This document shows, one piece after another, positions 1 to 7,847 of a stretch of DNA of 64,000 bases. The notes under the pieces were generated by a model. The model ran no database searches. It was given only the letters and a program-made list of their open reading frames with translations, and was not told the origin of the DNA. Source of the DNA: JBNRMR01 sp050942895 (lineage in GTDB: Bacteria; Bacillota; Clostridia; Christensenellales; UBA1750); assembly GCA_050942895.1 (NCBI GenBank), contig JBMNOE010000002.1, forward strand, positions 62,001 to 126,000, given 5' to 3'. Every line of letters starts with the position of its first letter. The first letter of the stretch is position 1. A program made the position numbers and the translations under genes.

Positions 1-1232
1 CCCGGTCTATCGCAAGGGCGCTGGACAGAAAGTTTGTGAATATGTCTTTGGGCGGCATACGCGATGAGGCCGAGATACGCGGCCACAGGCGCACATATAT
101 AGGCGCGATCCCCGGGCGCATTATCAGCATGATGAAGCAGGCAGGGACGGTCAATCCTGTGATACTGTTCGACGAGATCGACAAGATGGCCAGCGACTTC
201 AGGGGCGATCCCGCCTCGGCAATGCTGGAGGTTTTAGACCCCGAGCAGAACCATTCCTTCCGGGACAACTATCTGGACACCGCCTACGACCTTTCAAAGG
301 TGCTGTTCCTCACCACCGCCAATGATCTGGGCTCAATCCCTCGTCCGCTTCTGGACAGGATGGAAGTTATAAACATCGAGGGCTACACGGATGTTGAAAA
401 GGCGCGCATCGCAAGGCGGCATCTGATACCAAAACAGGCGAAGGAAAACGGCCTTGACAAGATTAAGTTCACGATAACGCCCTCCGCCGTAAGCGATATC
501 ATCACCCTTTACACAAGGGAGGCGGGCGTCAGAAACCTTGAGAGGGAGATCGCCAAGATCTGCCGCAAAACCGCCTGCGATGTGCTGGAAATGGATGTGA
601 GCCCTCCTGCACTCCAGGTGAAAAAGGAGGACTTGCAAAGGCTGCTGGGCCCGCCCAGGTTCCACTACGACAAGGCCGAAAAACAGCCCCAGGTGGGTGT
701 TGCCACGGGCCTTGCCTGGACGCCCTACGGCGGGGTTACCCTTTCGGTGGAGGTGAGCACAATGCCCGGCAAGGGCGAAATACAGCTAACCGGTCAACTG
801 GGCAATGTGATGAAGGAATCGGCAAGGGCGGCCCTTTCATACATAAGGATGCGCCACAAGGAACTGGGCGTGCCGGAGGATTTTTACTCCAAGACGGATA
901 TACACATACATGTCCCCGAGGGCGCAACCCCCAAGGACGGCCCCTCTGCCGGCGTCACATTGGCGCTTGCCATGGCCTCTGCCCTTTCCGGCAAGCCCGT
1001 GCGCCAGGACACCGCCATGACGGGTGAAATCACCCTGAGGGGCAGGGTTTTGCCCATAGGCGGCCTTAAGGAAAAGACGCTGGCAGCCTACCGCTCCGGA
1101 ATAAAGCGGGTGCTCTATCCGGTTGAAAACGAGAAGGACGTGGCAGATATACCCGACATCGTCAAAAACCGGCTTGAGATGATCCCCATAAGCGACGTCA
1201 GCCAGATTTTCACAAACTCATTTTTAGGCTGA
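1..1232 (+). CDS. lon: ATP-dependent Lon protease, C-terminal part (5' end outside window)
   Basis: Cytosolic AAA+ serine protease that unfolds and degrades damaged or regulatory proteins. The frame is open from base 3 and enters just after Walker A. Counting from the Met codon at base 36, Walker B (ILFDEIDK) lies near residue 43, followed by sensor/arginine-finger sequence and a Lon protease domain with Ser304 in DGPSAG and Lys347 in GGLKEK. The 43-residue Ser-Lys spacing equals that of E. coli S679/K722, so the dyad is intact. Only the N-terminal substrate domain and Walker A are missing, through truncation by the window edge. A hairpin with a T run follows within 10 bp. A second Lon-type gene (lonC) lies at 34.7-36.4 kb. 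Identity is very secure. Confidence 0.97.
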   Translation, partial: RSIARALDRKFVNMSLGGIRDEAEIRGHRRTYIGAIPGRIISMMKQAGTVNPVILFDEIDKMASDFRGDPASAMLEVLDPEQNHSFRDNYLDTAYDLSKVLFLTTANDLGSIPRPLLDRMEVINIEGYTDVEKARIARRHLIPKQAKENGLDKIKFTITPSAVSDIITLYTREAGVRNLEREIAKICRKTACDVLEMDVSPPALQVKKEDLQRLLGPPRFHYDKAEKQPQVGVATGLAWTPYGGVTLSVEVSTMPGKGEIQLTGQLGNVMKESARAALSYIRMRHKELGVPEDFYSKTDIHIHVPEGATPKDGPSAGVTLALAMASALSGKPVRQDTAMTGEITLRGRVLPIGGLKEKTLAAYRSGIKRVLYPVENEKDVADIPDIVKNRLEMIPISDVSQIFTNSFLG

Positions 1233-1238
1233 TTAAAG

Positions 1239-1274
1239 AGATGCTCGAACAGAAATGTCCGGGCATCTTTTTTT
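1239..1274 (+). terminator. Intrinsic terminator of lon
   Basis: The arms AGATGCTCG and CGGGCATCT (one G-U pair) enclose a short loop and run into seven T residues, 7 bp after the lon stop codon. Confidence 0.8.
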
Positions 1275-1413
1275 GATGCTGTGAAAAAACACATTAGCTC
1301 TGCCACGGCTGACAAATGTGCCTGTGAAAACCCTCAGGTATTATGATTAAATCGGGCTGTTTATAAACCTCCGCACAAAAATCAACTACATTCAGCGCGA
1401 GGAGGTCTATTAA

Positions 1414-1596
1414 ATGGCCGATATCTCAATCAAGAGGGTTGAACCGATACTGATGCTGCGCTGCTACGGCTATGTCCATGGCGATGAGGCCGCCGCGCAG
1501 ATTGACCGGAAGTGCGCGCCCCCACCCGGACATCCGTGTACCGCCTGCCCCCAGTGGTGCAAATTGCCTTTATGGTGTTTTACGGCTTTGTTCTAA
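1414..1596 (+). pseudogene. Short ORF with strong RBS, probably the 5' stub of a decayed gene
   Basis: A textbook Shine-Dalgarno (GAGGAGG) sits 8 bp before an ATG that opens a plausible N-terminus (MADISIKRVEPILMLRCYGY). After about 30 codons the translation turns into Pro/Cys-rich low-quality sequence and stops at residue 60. No family is recognised. I read it as the start of a gene that lost its body through a frameshift or deletion; the overlapping ORF in another frame does not resemble a protein either. It could also be a genuine small protein. Confidence in either reading is low. Confidence 0.3.
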
Positions 1597-1627
1597 AGCT
1601 TTTGAGGGTGCTTTTTGTGCGAAAAAC

Positions 1628-1656
1628 TTGACAATGCCGAAAAAATATCATATCAT
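1628..1656 (+). promoter_or_regulatory. Sigma-A promoter of the mgtE leader
   Basis: TTGACA (1628-1633), 17-bp spacer, TATCAT (1651-1656). It would start transcription near base 1664, giving mgtE an untranslated leader of about 257 nt. Confidence 0.75.
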
Positions 1657-1740
1657 AAATGGTGGCCGATTTAAGGCCGGGAATATCGTCCCGGCGGATA
1701 ATCAGGCGCAATCTATGCTAATTATTACGGAGGTGAAGGC

Positions 1741-1827
1741 GTGGACGTTGGCAGTAGCGGCATAAGTACCATTCGACGAACGCACGGTGAAAACCGCCGT
1801 ATTATTGTCACGCGCGCGTTTTCATAG
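1741..1827 (+). CDS. Possible leader peptide upstream of mgtE (28 aa)
   Basis: A GTG codon lies 5 bp after a strong GGAGGTG site inside the mgtE leader and opens a 28-codon frame ending in TAG. The peptide is basic (several Arg, one His) and matches no family I know. Its position between the promoter and a terminator-like hairpin (1854-1893) is what one expects of a regulatory upstream ORF. Only the RBS and position support it; there is no homology evidence. Confidence 0.35.
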   Translation: MDVGSSGISTIRRTHGENRRIIVTRAFS

Positions 1828-1853
1828 GCTTTCATCGTTTTGGTTCTTACCGC

Positions 1854-1893
1854 AGCATACATGTTTAAAAATGTATGCTTATTTTATTCTTTT
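1854..1893 (+). terminator. Terminator/attenuator hairpin before mgtE
   Basis: A perfect 9-bp stem (AGCATACAT / ATGTATGCT) with an 8-nt loop is followed by a T-rich tract, 28 bp before the mgtE start. Because the promoter lies upstream of it, read-through would be needed to express mgtE. A second weak hairpin (TATTTTAT/ATAAAATA) overlaps the T tract and abuts the RBS. Confidence 0.65.
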
Positions 1894-1920
1894 ATAAAAT
1901 AGAATAGGAGGTAAGACGAA

Positions 1921-3258
1921 ATGGAAAACAAAGAGCTTCTATCGCAGCTTATCGCTGGGCATAAATATGCGGCTTTGAGCAATATGCTGAAAGTCTTGGA
2001 GCCGGCTGACATCGCCCTGCTCCTGCAGGATCATGAGCGGGATAAAATGATAGTCGTTTACAGGCTGCTGCCCAAGGAACTGGCCGCCGAGGCTTTTGTA
2101 TATATGGACACCGACGCCCAGCAATCGTTGATTGAGGCCTTCAGCGATTGGGAGCTGACGCAGGTTTTAAGCGAGCTGTTTCTGGATGACACAGTGGACA
2201 TAGTGGAAGAAATGCCGGCCTCTTTGGTGAAAAGGATACTCATAAGCAGCAATCCCCAGATGCGGGCGGCCATAAACCAGGTGCTGAAATACCCCAAAGA
2301 CAGCGCCGGAAGCATAATGACAATAGAATATGTCAACCTTAAAAAGGACATGACGGTAAGTCAGGCTTTCGAGCGCATACGCCGCACCGGCATTGACAAG
2401 GAAACTATTTACACCTGCTATGTGACCGACGAAAACCGCCATCTTATCGGCGTGATATCGGCAAAGACGCTGCTGCTCTCCAGCCCGGAGGAGAAGATCG
2501 GCGATATTATGGAACAGAACATAATCAGCGTAGGCACTATGGACGACCGGGAATCGGCGGCGCTTTTGTTCAGCAAATATGGCTTTATGGCTCTGCCCGT
2601 TGTGGACGGGGAAAACAGGCTTGTGGGCATAATCACCGTTGACGACGCATTAGCGGTTCTCCAGCAGGAAAACACCGAGGATATCTCAAAGATGGGCGCG
2701 GTCAGCCCCCTGGAGCAGACATATTTTCGCACCAGCGCCGCAAAGCATGCCCAGAACAGAATCCTGTGGCTGCTGCTGCTTATGCTGTCCTCCACCCTTT
2801 CAGGGTTGATAATAACCCGCTATGAAAGGGCCTTCATAGCCTTTCCCCTGCTGATTTCATTCATCCCCATGCTGATGGGCACAGGCGGAAACTGCGGCTC
2901 ACAAAGCTCCACGATGGTCATCCGCGGCCTTGCTCTGGGTGAAATCACCTTTAGGGATTTTTTTAGGGTAATATGGAAGGAATTGCGTGTGGCGCTGATG
3001 GTGGGCGTTGTGATCGCATTGGTGAACGGTGTTAGGATTCTATTGATGTATAACGATATCGGCATAGCTTTGGTGACGGGCATCACATTGATGGTAGTGG
3101 CTGTCTTGGCGAAGCTGCTGGGCGGGATGCTGCCGATGCTGGCGAAAAAGCTGCGGCTTGATCCGGCCATAATGGCATCGCCGATAATTACCACCATAGT
3201 GGATGCCTGCGCGGTGTTCTTCTATTTTAACATTGCCATATGGATTTTGGGAATTTAA
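1921..3258 (+). CDS. mgtE: Magnesium transporter MgtE
   Basis: Dimeric inner-membrane Mg2+ channel gated by intracellular Mg2+. The 445-aa product matches usual family length and order: an N-terminal helical superhelix domain (about 1-130), two CBS domains (about 131-260), a plug helix, and a five-helix membrane domain from about residue 285 with the conserved GTGGNCGSQSS stretch of the pore region. The ATG has a clear RBS (TAGGAGG). The gene is expressed from a 257-nt leader carrying a possible leader peptide and a terminator hairpin, so it is probably controlled by attenuation. I do not recognise the M-box consensus in that leader. engB follows after 35 bp and may be co-transcribed. Confidence 0.95.
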   Translation: MENKELLSQLIAGHKYAALSNMLKVLEPADIALLLQDHERDKMIVVYRLLPKELAAEAFVYMDTDAQQSLIEAFSDWELTQVLSELFLDDTVDIVEEMPASLVKRILISSNPQMRAAINQVLKYPKDSAGSIMTIEYVNLKKDMTVSQAFERIRRTGIDKETIYTCYVTDENRHLIGVISAKTLLLSSPEEKIGDIMEQNIISVGTMDDRESAALLFSKYGFMALPVVDGENRLVGIITVDDALAVLQQENTEDISKMGAVSPLEQTYFRTSAAKHAQNRILWLLLLMLSSTLSGLIITRYERAFIAFPLLISFIPMLMGTGGNCGSQSSTMVIRGLALGEITFRDFFRVIWKELRVALMVGVVIALVNGVRILLMYNDIGIALVTGITLMVVAVLAKLLGGMLPMLAKKLRLDPAIMASPIITTIVDACAVFFYFNIAIWILGI

Positions 3259-3293
3259 CTGCGGACGCTTAGCAGGCCTTATCTGGAGGAAAA

Positions 3294-3878
3294 ATGGAAA
3301 TTAACGAAGCAAAATTTATAACGTCTATCACCGGCAACGCGGACTTTCCCGGCAAGGGCCTGCCGGAAATTGCTGCGGCGGGCAAGTCCAATGTGGGAAA
3401 AAGCACGTTTATTAACTGCGTGTGCAATAATCGCAAGCTGGCCAGAGTTTCTCAGGAGCCGGGGAAAACCCGATTGATCAATATATACGGCTGCGGGGAT
3501 TTTCATCTTGTGGACCTGCCCGGCTACGGCTTTGCCAGGGCGCCGATACATATAAAACAAACCTGGGGGAAGATGATGGAGGATTATCTGGGCAATTCCC
3601 AGCAGCTTTGCCATGTGTTTCAGTTGGTTGATCTGCGCCATCCCCCCACCCAGGACGATATTTTGATGGTAAACTATCTGCGCCATTATGAGATCCCTTT
3701 CACAGTCGTGGCGACCAAGACGGACAAGATTTCAAGATCGCAAAGGGCGAGGCATATAAACCAGATATGCCGGGTCATCGCCGTGCAGCCTTGGGAAATC
3801 ATCCCCTTTTCAGGCACCGACCGCACCGGCCGGGAAGATATCCTTGAAAAAATTGAAAATATTCTCTTAAACGCTTGA
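3294..3878 (+). CDS. engB: Ribosome-biogenesis GTP-binding protein EngB/YsxC
   Basis: Small essential GTPase needed for late 50S ribosomal subunit assembly (the YihA/YsxC family). The 194-aa product has G1 GKSNVGKST, a TRLIN switch segment, G3 DLPGYGFA and G4 TKTDK in the correct order and spacing, with the usual full length. The ATG follows TGGAGG at 7 bp. It is 35 bp downstream of mgtE. In many Firmicutes engB follows lon directly; here mgtE and a decayed ORF lie between them. Confidence 0.96.
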   Translation: MEINEAKFITSITGNADFPGKGLPEIAAAGKSNVGKSTFINCVCNNRKLARVSQEPGKTRLINIYGCGDFHLVDLPGYGFARAPIHIKQTWGKMMEDYLGNSQQLCHVFQLVDLRHPPTQDDILMVNYLRHYEIPFTVVATKTDKISRSQRARHINQICRVIAVQPWEIIPFSGTDRTGREDILEKIENILLNA

Positions 3879-3917
3879 CAGCGCCGGGTTTTAATCCTAT
3901 AATAATCAATGCCAAAT

Positions 3918-4002
3918 GCGAGCATGCTGGAACTGGCAGACAGGCACGTTTGAGGGGCGTGTTTCGAAAGGAGTGTGGGTTCAAGTCCCACTGCTCGCAC
4001 CA
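3918..4002 (+). tRNA. tRNA-Leu(GAG)
   Basis: Class II tRNA of 85 nt with encoded CCA. Acceptor GCGAGCA pairs with TGCTCGC; the anticodon stem CACGT/GCGTG holds loop TTGAGGG (anticodon GAG, codons CUC/CUU). It has a long variable arm and T arm GTGGG-TTCAAGT-CCCAC. Confidence 0.96.
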
Positions 4003-4031
4003 CCATAAAACACTTTGGGTGTTCATAATGA

Positions 4032-4070
4032 CAAAAGCAGGTTGGTATATACCAACCTGCTTTTGTTCTT
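4032..4070 (+). terminator. Terminator after tRNA-Leu: perfect 34-bp palindrome
   Basis: Bases 4032-4065 form an uninterrupted inverted repeat of 17 bp per arm, with A and T runs at the outer ends, so it can act in both directions. Confidence 0.8.
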
Positions 4071-4116
4071 GGTACAATAAATAGGCAAATAACCATGAAG
4101 GAATGGGGTCAAATTA

Positions 4117-4284
4117 ATGGGATCTCTAATAGATAGATTATTGTGTACCGTCCAAAACAATTTATCAAATTTAAGAAGTGCTATAGAAGAAGCCAGTGAA
4201 GATTTAAATTCGTTTGAGAAAAAGCAGAAGGTTTTTGATTCTTTAAATAATACAATTCATAGACCAGGACCACAATGCATATGA
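4117..4284 (+). CDS. Possible small protein, 55 aa, unknown function
   Basis: An ATG at 4117 opens 55 codons ending in TGA. The stretch is clearly AT-richer than its neighbours, and the predicted protein is charged and helix-prone (IEEASEDLNSFEKKQK), so it might form a short coiled coil. The upstream site (GAAGGAATGGGG) is off-spacing and weak. The base composition suggests foreign or decayed DNA next to the tRNA-Leu gene, a common insertion point. I do not recognise it, and it may be the 5' remnant of a longer gene. Confidence 0.3.
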   Translation: MGSLIDRLLCTVQNNLSNLRSAIEEASEDLNSFEKKQKVFDSLNNTIHRPGPQCI

Positions 4285-4694
4285 CGGTAAGGCGCGGATT
4301 TTGTTTTCCATCATGTACAGCACCCAGGAAACGATCTCCTGAAGGGATGAGGGAATCGCCCCGTGGGCTATTGTTCGCAGATATTTTGGATTTAATTATT
4401 GAGCGGGCGGGTAAAATCTTTTACCGGCGCAATGTAAAGATTACGTATGACCCATATTTTCACATTTCTATGGCCTATAGCGGTAGGCTGCGGAACATGC
4501 ATTACGCATCAAAGCAGATCGCTATTTTAAAAATGCAGTCATTGAAAAATGGCGGCTTTTTGCTATTAACGGAAGCGAAGCTAAATTTGTATGCCTGCAT
4601 TGCTTTGACCACCATGCGTTGCTATAATAATCAAGAAATGAACGCATATTATAAAGCGGTTTAACACTTTATCTTATAACAGGAGGGTAAAAGC
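4285..4694. other. 410 bp without a supported gene; possible minus-strand gene remnant
   Basis: No convincing plus-strand gene: the one open frame has no RBS and a composition unlike protein. On the minus strand, bases about 4290-4375 read as a plausible fragment (TIAHGAIPSSLQEIVSWVLY) faintly like the short DUF960-type proteins of Firmicutes, but it has no start or body. I treat the stretch as decayed DNA between tRNA-Leu and the next gene. Confidence 0.35.
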
Positions 4695-5249
4695 TTGCCT
4701 ATAATTCACGTTTTTGGGGCTTCGGGCGCGGGCACCTCATCTCTTGGAAGCGCATTACAGCAGAGGTATAAATTTACACAGCTTGACACGGATGATTACC
4801 TCTGGCTGCCAACCAACCCGCCCTTTATGCAGAAGCGTCCCACGGAAGAAAGATTGAGCTTGATGAAAAGCGATATGGACAGAGCATCCAAAGCTGTTAT
4901 CAGCGGTTCGTTGTGCGGCTGGGGAGATCCGCTTATCCCCCTTTTTGATTTGGTTGTGCGGTTGGTTGTTCCCACAGAGGTTAGGGTTGAGCGGCTGGAA
5001 AAACGAGAATATCAAAGGTTTGGGAAAAGAATTCTTCTGGGCGGCGATATGTATGAAGAGCATCAGCGTTTTTTGCAGTGGGCCCGCAAATACGACGATG
5101 GCGATATTTCGATGAGAAGCAAAGCAATGCACGACGAATGGCAAAAAATGATTCCATGCACACAAATGATTTTGGATGGCACCCTCTCCACACATGACCT
5201 CATGGAAGAAATAAGAAATGCTTTTCCGCTTTTTCTGCCATTAAAATAA
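4695..5249 (+). CDS. P-loop nucleotide kinase-like protein (AAA_17/AAA_18 type)
   Basis: A 184-aa protein with an N-terminal P-loop of the form GASGAGTSS (residues 8-16), a DTDDYLW acceptor-site motif near residue 32 and a lid-like Arg-rich segment (RVERLEKREYQRFG, about 95-108). This is the build of small nucleoside or shikimate-type kinases. The usual Walker A lysine position is Thr. I recall GSGTTTL-type variants in a family of uncharacterised Bacilli/Clostridia proteins, so this may be a family trait rather than damage. The start is TTG, chosen because AGGAGGG lies 7 bp upstream. Substrate unknown. It stands alone between decayed regions. Confidence 0.75.
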   Translation: MPIIHVFGASGAGTSSLGSALQQRYKFTQLDTDDYLWLPTNPPFMQKRPTEERLSLMKSDMDRASKAVISGSLCGWGDPLIPLFDLVVRLVVPTEVRVERLEKREYQRFGKRILLGGDMYEEHQRFLQWARKYDDGDISMRSKAMHDEWQKMIPCTQMILDGTLSTHDLMEEIRNAFPLFLPLK

Positions 5250-5380
5250 TACTATCAGATAATTTGATTTGAAGGTCCAGGCGGTTTGAACATCAAAAAA
5301 AGTCGAAACTGAAGCTTGGGAGGAGTTCCATGGAGTCCTTATACCGCTAATAACCCCGCTTTGGAAACAGAAAGGTGATA

Positions 5381-5797
5381 TTGCGAAGGTTCACTGAAAG
5401 CGATATCAAGGCCATATTTAAAATATATAGCGCTGAAGAGGCCAACACTTTTTTACCTTGGCATCCCCTGAGTTCCCTTGAGTAAGCCAAAATGCTTTTC
5501 AAAAAGCGCTACACCGAAGTTTACAACAGTTTGAAAGGCCATAAATATGCCTTCTGCCTGAAGGCTGACGATATCCCCGTCGGCTATGTGCATGTGAGCG
5601 GGGACGGCAGCTATGACCTGGGCTATGGCCTGCGAACAAATTTTTGGCACAAAGGGATTGTCACAGAAGCTTGCATGGCTGTTTTGCAGCAGGTAAAAGA
5701 GGACGCCTCCCCTATATCACCGCTACGCATGATGTAAAAAATCCCCGCAGCAGCGAAGTCATGAAAAAGCTTGGAACGGCCAGCCCCTGGCATGGCT
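5381..5797 (+). pseudogene. GNAT acetyltransferase pseudogene (internal stop plus frameshift)
   Basis: From TTG 5381 (RBS AAAGGTG) the frame reads LRRFTESDIKAIFKIYSAEE, a typical RimJ/RimL-type GNAT N-terminus. It is interrupted by TAA at 5483-5485, continues in the same frame through the acetyl-CoA-binding core (DLGYGLRTNFWHKGIVTEA, about 5613-5670), then shifts frame near 5700 to reach the conserved tail (ATHDVKNPRSSEVMKKLG). The last part of the domain is missing because the sequence passes directly into a solute-binding-protein remnant near 5800. Two independent lesions plus a 3' truncation make function very unlikely. Confidence 0.85.
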
Positions 5798-5804
5798 GCA
5801 GAAT

Positions 5805-6725
5805 ATGTTTATATATAGAGAGCTTACAGACGATCTTTATATCGTCTCCGACGACGGTGTCCTTGACGTATCCTACGATAAGCCGGAATATCTTGAGTTC
5901 TTGAAATATGCCTGCAAGCTCTGCGACGAAGGACTGCTGGATCCCCTTTCATTCACCCAGAACTACGATACATTCTTAAGCCAGGTCACCGCGGACGAGC
6001 TTATTGTGGCAATGCCCATATCGGGCGGCGTGGGTGGCTTTGGCCAGAACGTCGACAAATATGAGGCTGCCAATGTCATAAAGGGCCCGAACGGCCTGCA
6101 GGTTGCAAGCTATCAGGCGCCCTATGCCAACACATCCGCCTACATCACCGTGGATGCTGAAAGCCCCGAGGCCTGCTTCGCCTTCCTGATGGTGGGATTC
6201 CTGCCCGAGTACGACATCCCCGCCCGCTACAGCGTGGAGGGTCTTGACTGGGAGTACACCACCGGCGGCGAGAAGGGCATGTACAGCGCACTTGGTTATG
6301 ACCCTGTGTTCAGATGGCTGAGAGGCGATATCCGCCAGATCACCGACCAGACCTCCGTTTGGGGCGGCGCAAATGTGACGCAGCTTCCTATCATGAACAA
6401 AGTTGGTATGCTGGTATATGCTTATGTCAACGACCCCGCCAACAGAGGAGCAATTATGACTGCCGACATCACCGCCATCCAATAGCCCCATGCCCCGAAA
6501 AATGTTGTCACCAAGATCATTTTCACCAAGGAAGAATCCGGTCTGATCACCTAACAGCTCGCCAATATCCGCACATTTGTCAAGGAGTCAGCCAGACGCT
6601 TTGTCGCGGGAGATCTTGACCCCGAGAAAGATTGGGATGCCTATATTGCGGAGCTTAACAAGCTGAACTATCAGGGTTTTCTTGAAATCTCCCGCACTGC
6701 CTATCAGCGCACTATATCCGAATAG
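5805..6725 (+). pseudogene. Extracellular sugar-binding lipoprotein (ABC transporter) pseudogene, C-terminal part
   Basis: The reading frame resembles the C-terminal 300 residues of family-1 extracellular solute-binding proteins (the LplA type used for oligosaccharide uptake). A lobe with DDLYIVSDDGVLDVSYDKPE and CDEGLLDPLSF is followed by the hinge/tail region and a C-terminal helix ending in WDAYIAELNKL. The frame is broken by TAG at 6483-6485 and TAA at 6552-6554, yet coding quality continues beyond both to a final TAG at 6723. The signal peptide, lipobox and N-terminal lobe are absent, replaced by the GNAT remnant. No permease genes are nearby. A former sugar uptake operon has probably been deleted. 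Confidence 0.85.
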
Positions 6726-6763
6726 AATGATCGCGGTGAAATGAGCCGGCCAATCAAGACAAG

Positions 6764-6800
6764 AGACTGCCGCAAAGCAAAATCATTGCGGCGGTTTTCT
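6764..6800 (+). terminator. Intrinsic terminator after the binding-protein pseudogene
   Basis: GACTGCCGCAA pairs with TTGCGGCGGTT (G-U pairs included), followed by TTTTCTTTCGTCTTTTTTT. Confidence 0.75.
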
Positions 6801-6927
6801 TTCGTCTTTTTTTGCCTTCTTGTACTATATATCTTGCAGGCCGAAAATTTATAAATTGTCATATTTGTCTGATATCTCAACCTGTAATTAATTTTCAAAA
6901 CATGCCGTTTATCAGGCAAAAGTCTAC

Positions 6928-6956
6928 TTGAAAGATTTTCATAAAAAGCATATAAT
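6928..6956 (+). promoter_or_regulatory. Sigma-A promoter of the aquaporin gene
   Basis: TTGAAA (6928-6933), 17-bp spacer, TATAAT (6951-6956), about 20 bp before the start codon, so the leader is very short. Confidence 0.8.
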
Positions 6957-6976
6957 TGTTAAAAGGAGGTAGCTTT

Positions 6977-7666
6977 ATGGAAAATATGAAAAAATACTTG
7001 TCCGAGGCTTTTGGTACCTTCGTTTTGGTGTTTATGGGATGCGGTAGCGCTATTGTTCTTGGAGCACAGTCTCCAGGCGGACATCTGGCCGTGGCGATGG
7101 CCTTTGGGTTGGCAATTATTGCCACAGCATATACCATTGGCGGCATATCCGGCTGCCATGTAAACCCTGCTGTATCATTCGCCATGTTTTTGCGCAAGCA
7201 GCTTTCAGCAAAGGACTTTTTAGGCTATGTAATCGGACAGGTCGCCGGCGCGATTGTGGCGGCGGCTCTTTGGAAACTTCTGACCACGCAGTTCGCCGTT
7301 ACAGATATGACCGGAGCTCTTGGCTCCAACGCTGTTGCCGGCGCGGGCGGAATCGGCGGGGCGCTCATTGTAGAAATAGTGCTGACTTGCATATTCCTCT
7401 TTGCAATACTCGGCGCCACATCCGACGCCTCTAACGGAAGCGTGGCAGGAATCGTGATCGGCCTTACGCTGACATTCGTGCATATCGTGGGCATTCCTCT
7501 GACAGGCACATCTGTAAACCCTGCCCGCAGCATCGGCCCGGCGCTTCTCTCGGGAGGTGCGGCGCTGAAGGATTTATGGGTGTTCATAGTGGCGCCCTTG
7601 GCAGGCGCTGCTTTAGCTGTATGTCTTTTCAATGCTTTAAAAGGAAAAAAAGCGAAAAAGTCATGA
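6977..7666 (+). CDS. MIP-family aquaporin (AqpZ-like channel)
   Basis: Tetrameric membrane channel for water, possibly small solutes. The 229-aa protein has six hydrophobic segments and both NPA boxes, HVNPAVSFA near residue 62 and SVNPARSIG near residue 183. The second box lacks the GLxxNPARD pattern typical of glycerol facilitators, which favours a water channel. The ATG at 6977 is preferred over an upstream in-frame TTG because AAAGGAGG lies 6 bp before it and the TATAAT box would overlap the longer form. It is monocistronic: its own promoter upstream and a strong terminator 37 bp downstream. Confidence 0.93.
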   Translation: MENMKKYLSEAFGTFVLVFMGCGSAIVLGAQSPGGHLAVAMAFGLAIIATAYTIGGISGCHVNPAVSFAMFLRKQLSAKDFLGYVIGQVAGAIVAAALWKLLTTQFAVTDMTGALGSNAVAGAGGIGGALIVEIVLTCIFLFAILGATSDASNGSVAGIVIGLTLTFVHIVGIPLTGTSVNPARSIGPALLSGGAALKDLWVFIVAPLAGAALAVCLFNALKGKKAKKS

Positions 7667-7702
7667 GCTTAATTCGCTTAGCGACAAATTAGCGGCAAAA
7701 CA

Positions 7703-7740
7703 AAAGCCCGTAGCTTATCAGCGGCGGGCTTTCTCTTTTA
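7703..7740 (+). terminator. Intrinsic terminator of the aquaporin gene
   Basis: AAAGCCCG pairs with CGGGCTTT around a 14-nt loop, followed by CTCTTTTA. Confidence 0.75.
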
Positions 7741-7847
7741 TACGCTGCGATTAAACCAAAGCACATGGGAATTACTTGCAAAAAAAGCAGCCGAGAGATA
7801 TCATATGGTTGACGAAAAGCAAAAATTCGAGAGGAAATGTGAAGATA

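Noticed and set aside
1472..1765. 97-codon plus-strand ORF overlapping the mgtE leader
   Set aside because: No RBS at its start, protein composition is implausible, and it conflicts with the promoter and leader elements.
4275..4664. 129-codon plus-strand ORF after the small AT-rich ORF
   Set aside because: No Shine-Dalgarno, overlaps the preceding frame, and the translation (many Cys/Arg/Pro, no domain) does not look coded.
6483..6554. Possible stop-codon readthrough or recoding of TAG/TAA in the sugar-binding-protein frame
   Set aside because: TAG and TAA serve as normal stops elsewhere in the window, two different stops are involved, and the gene also lacks its N-terminal half, so decay explains it.
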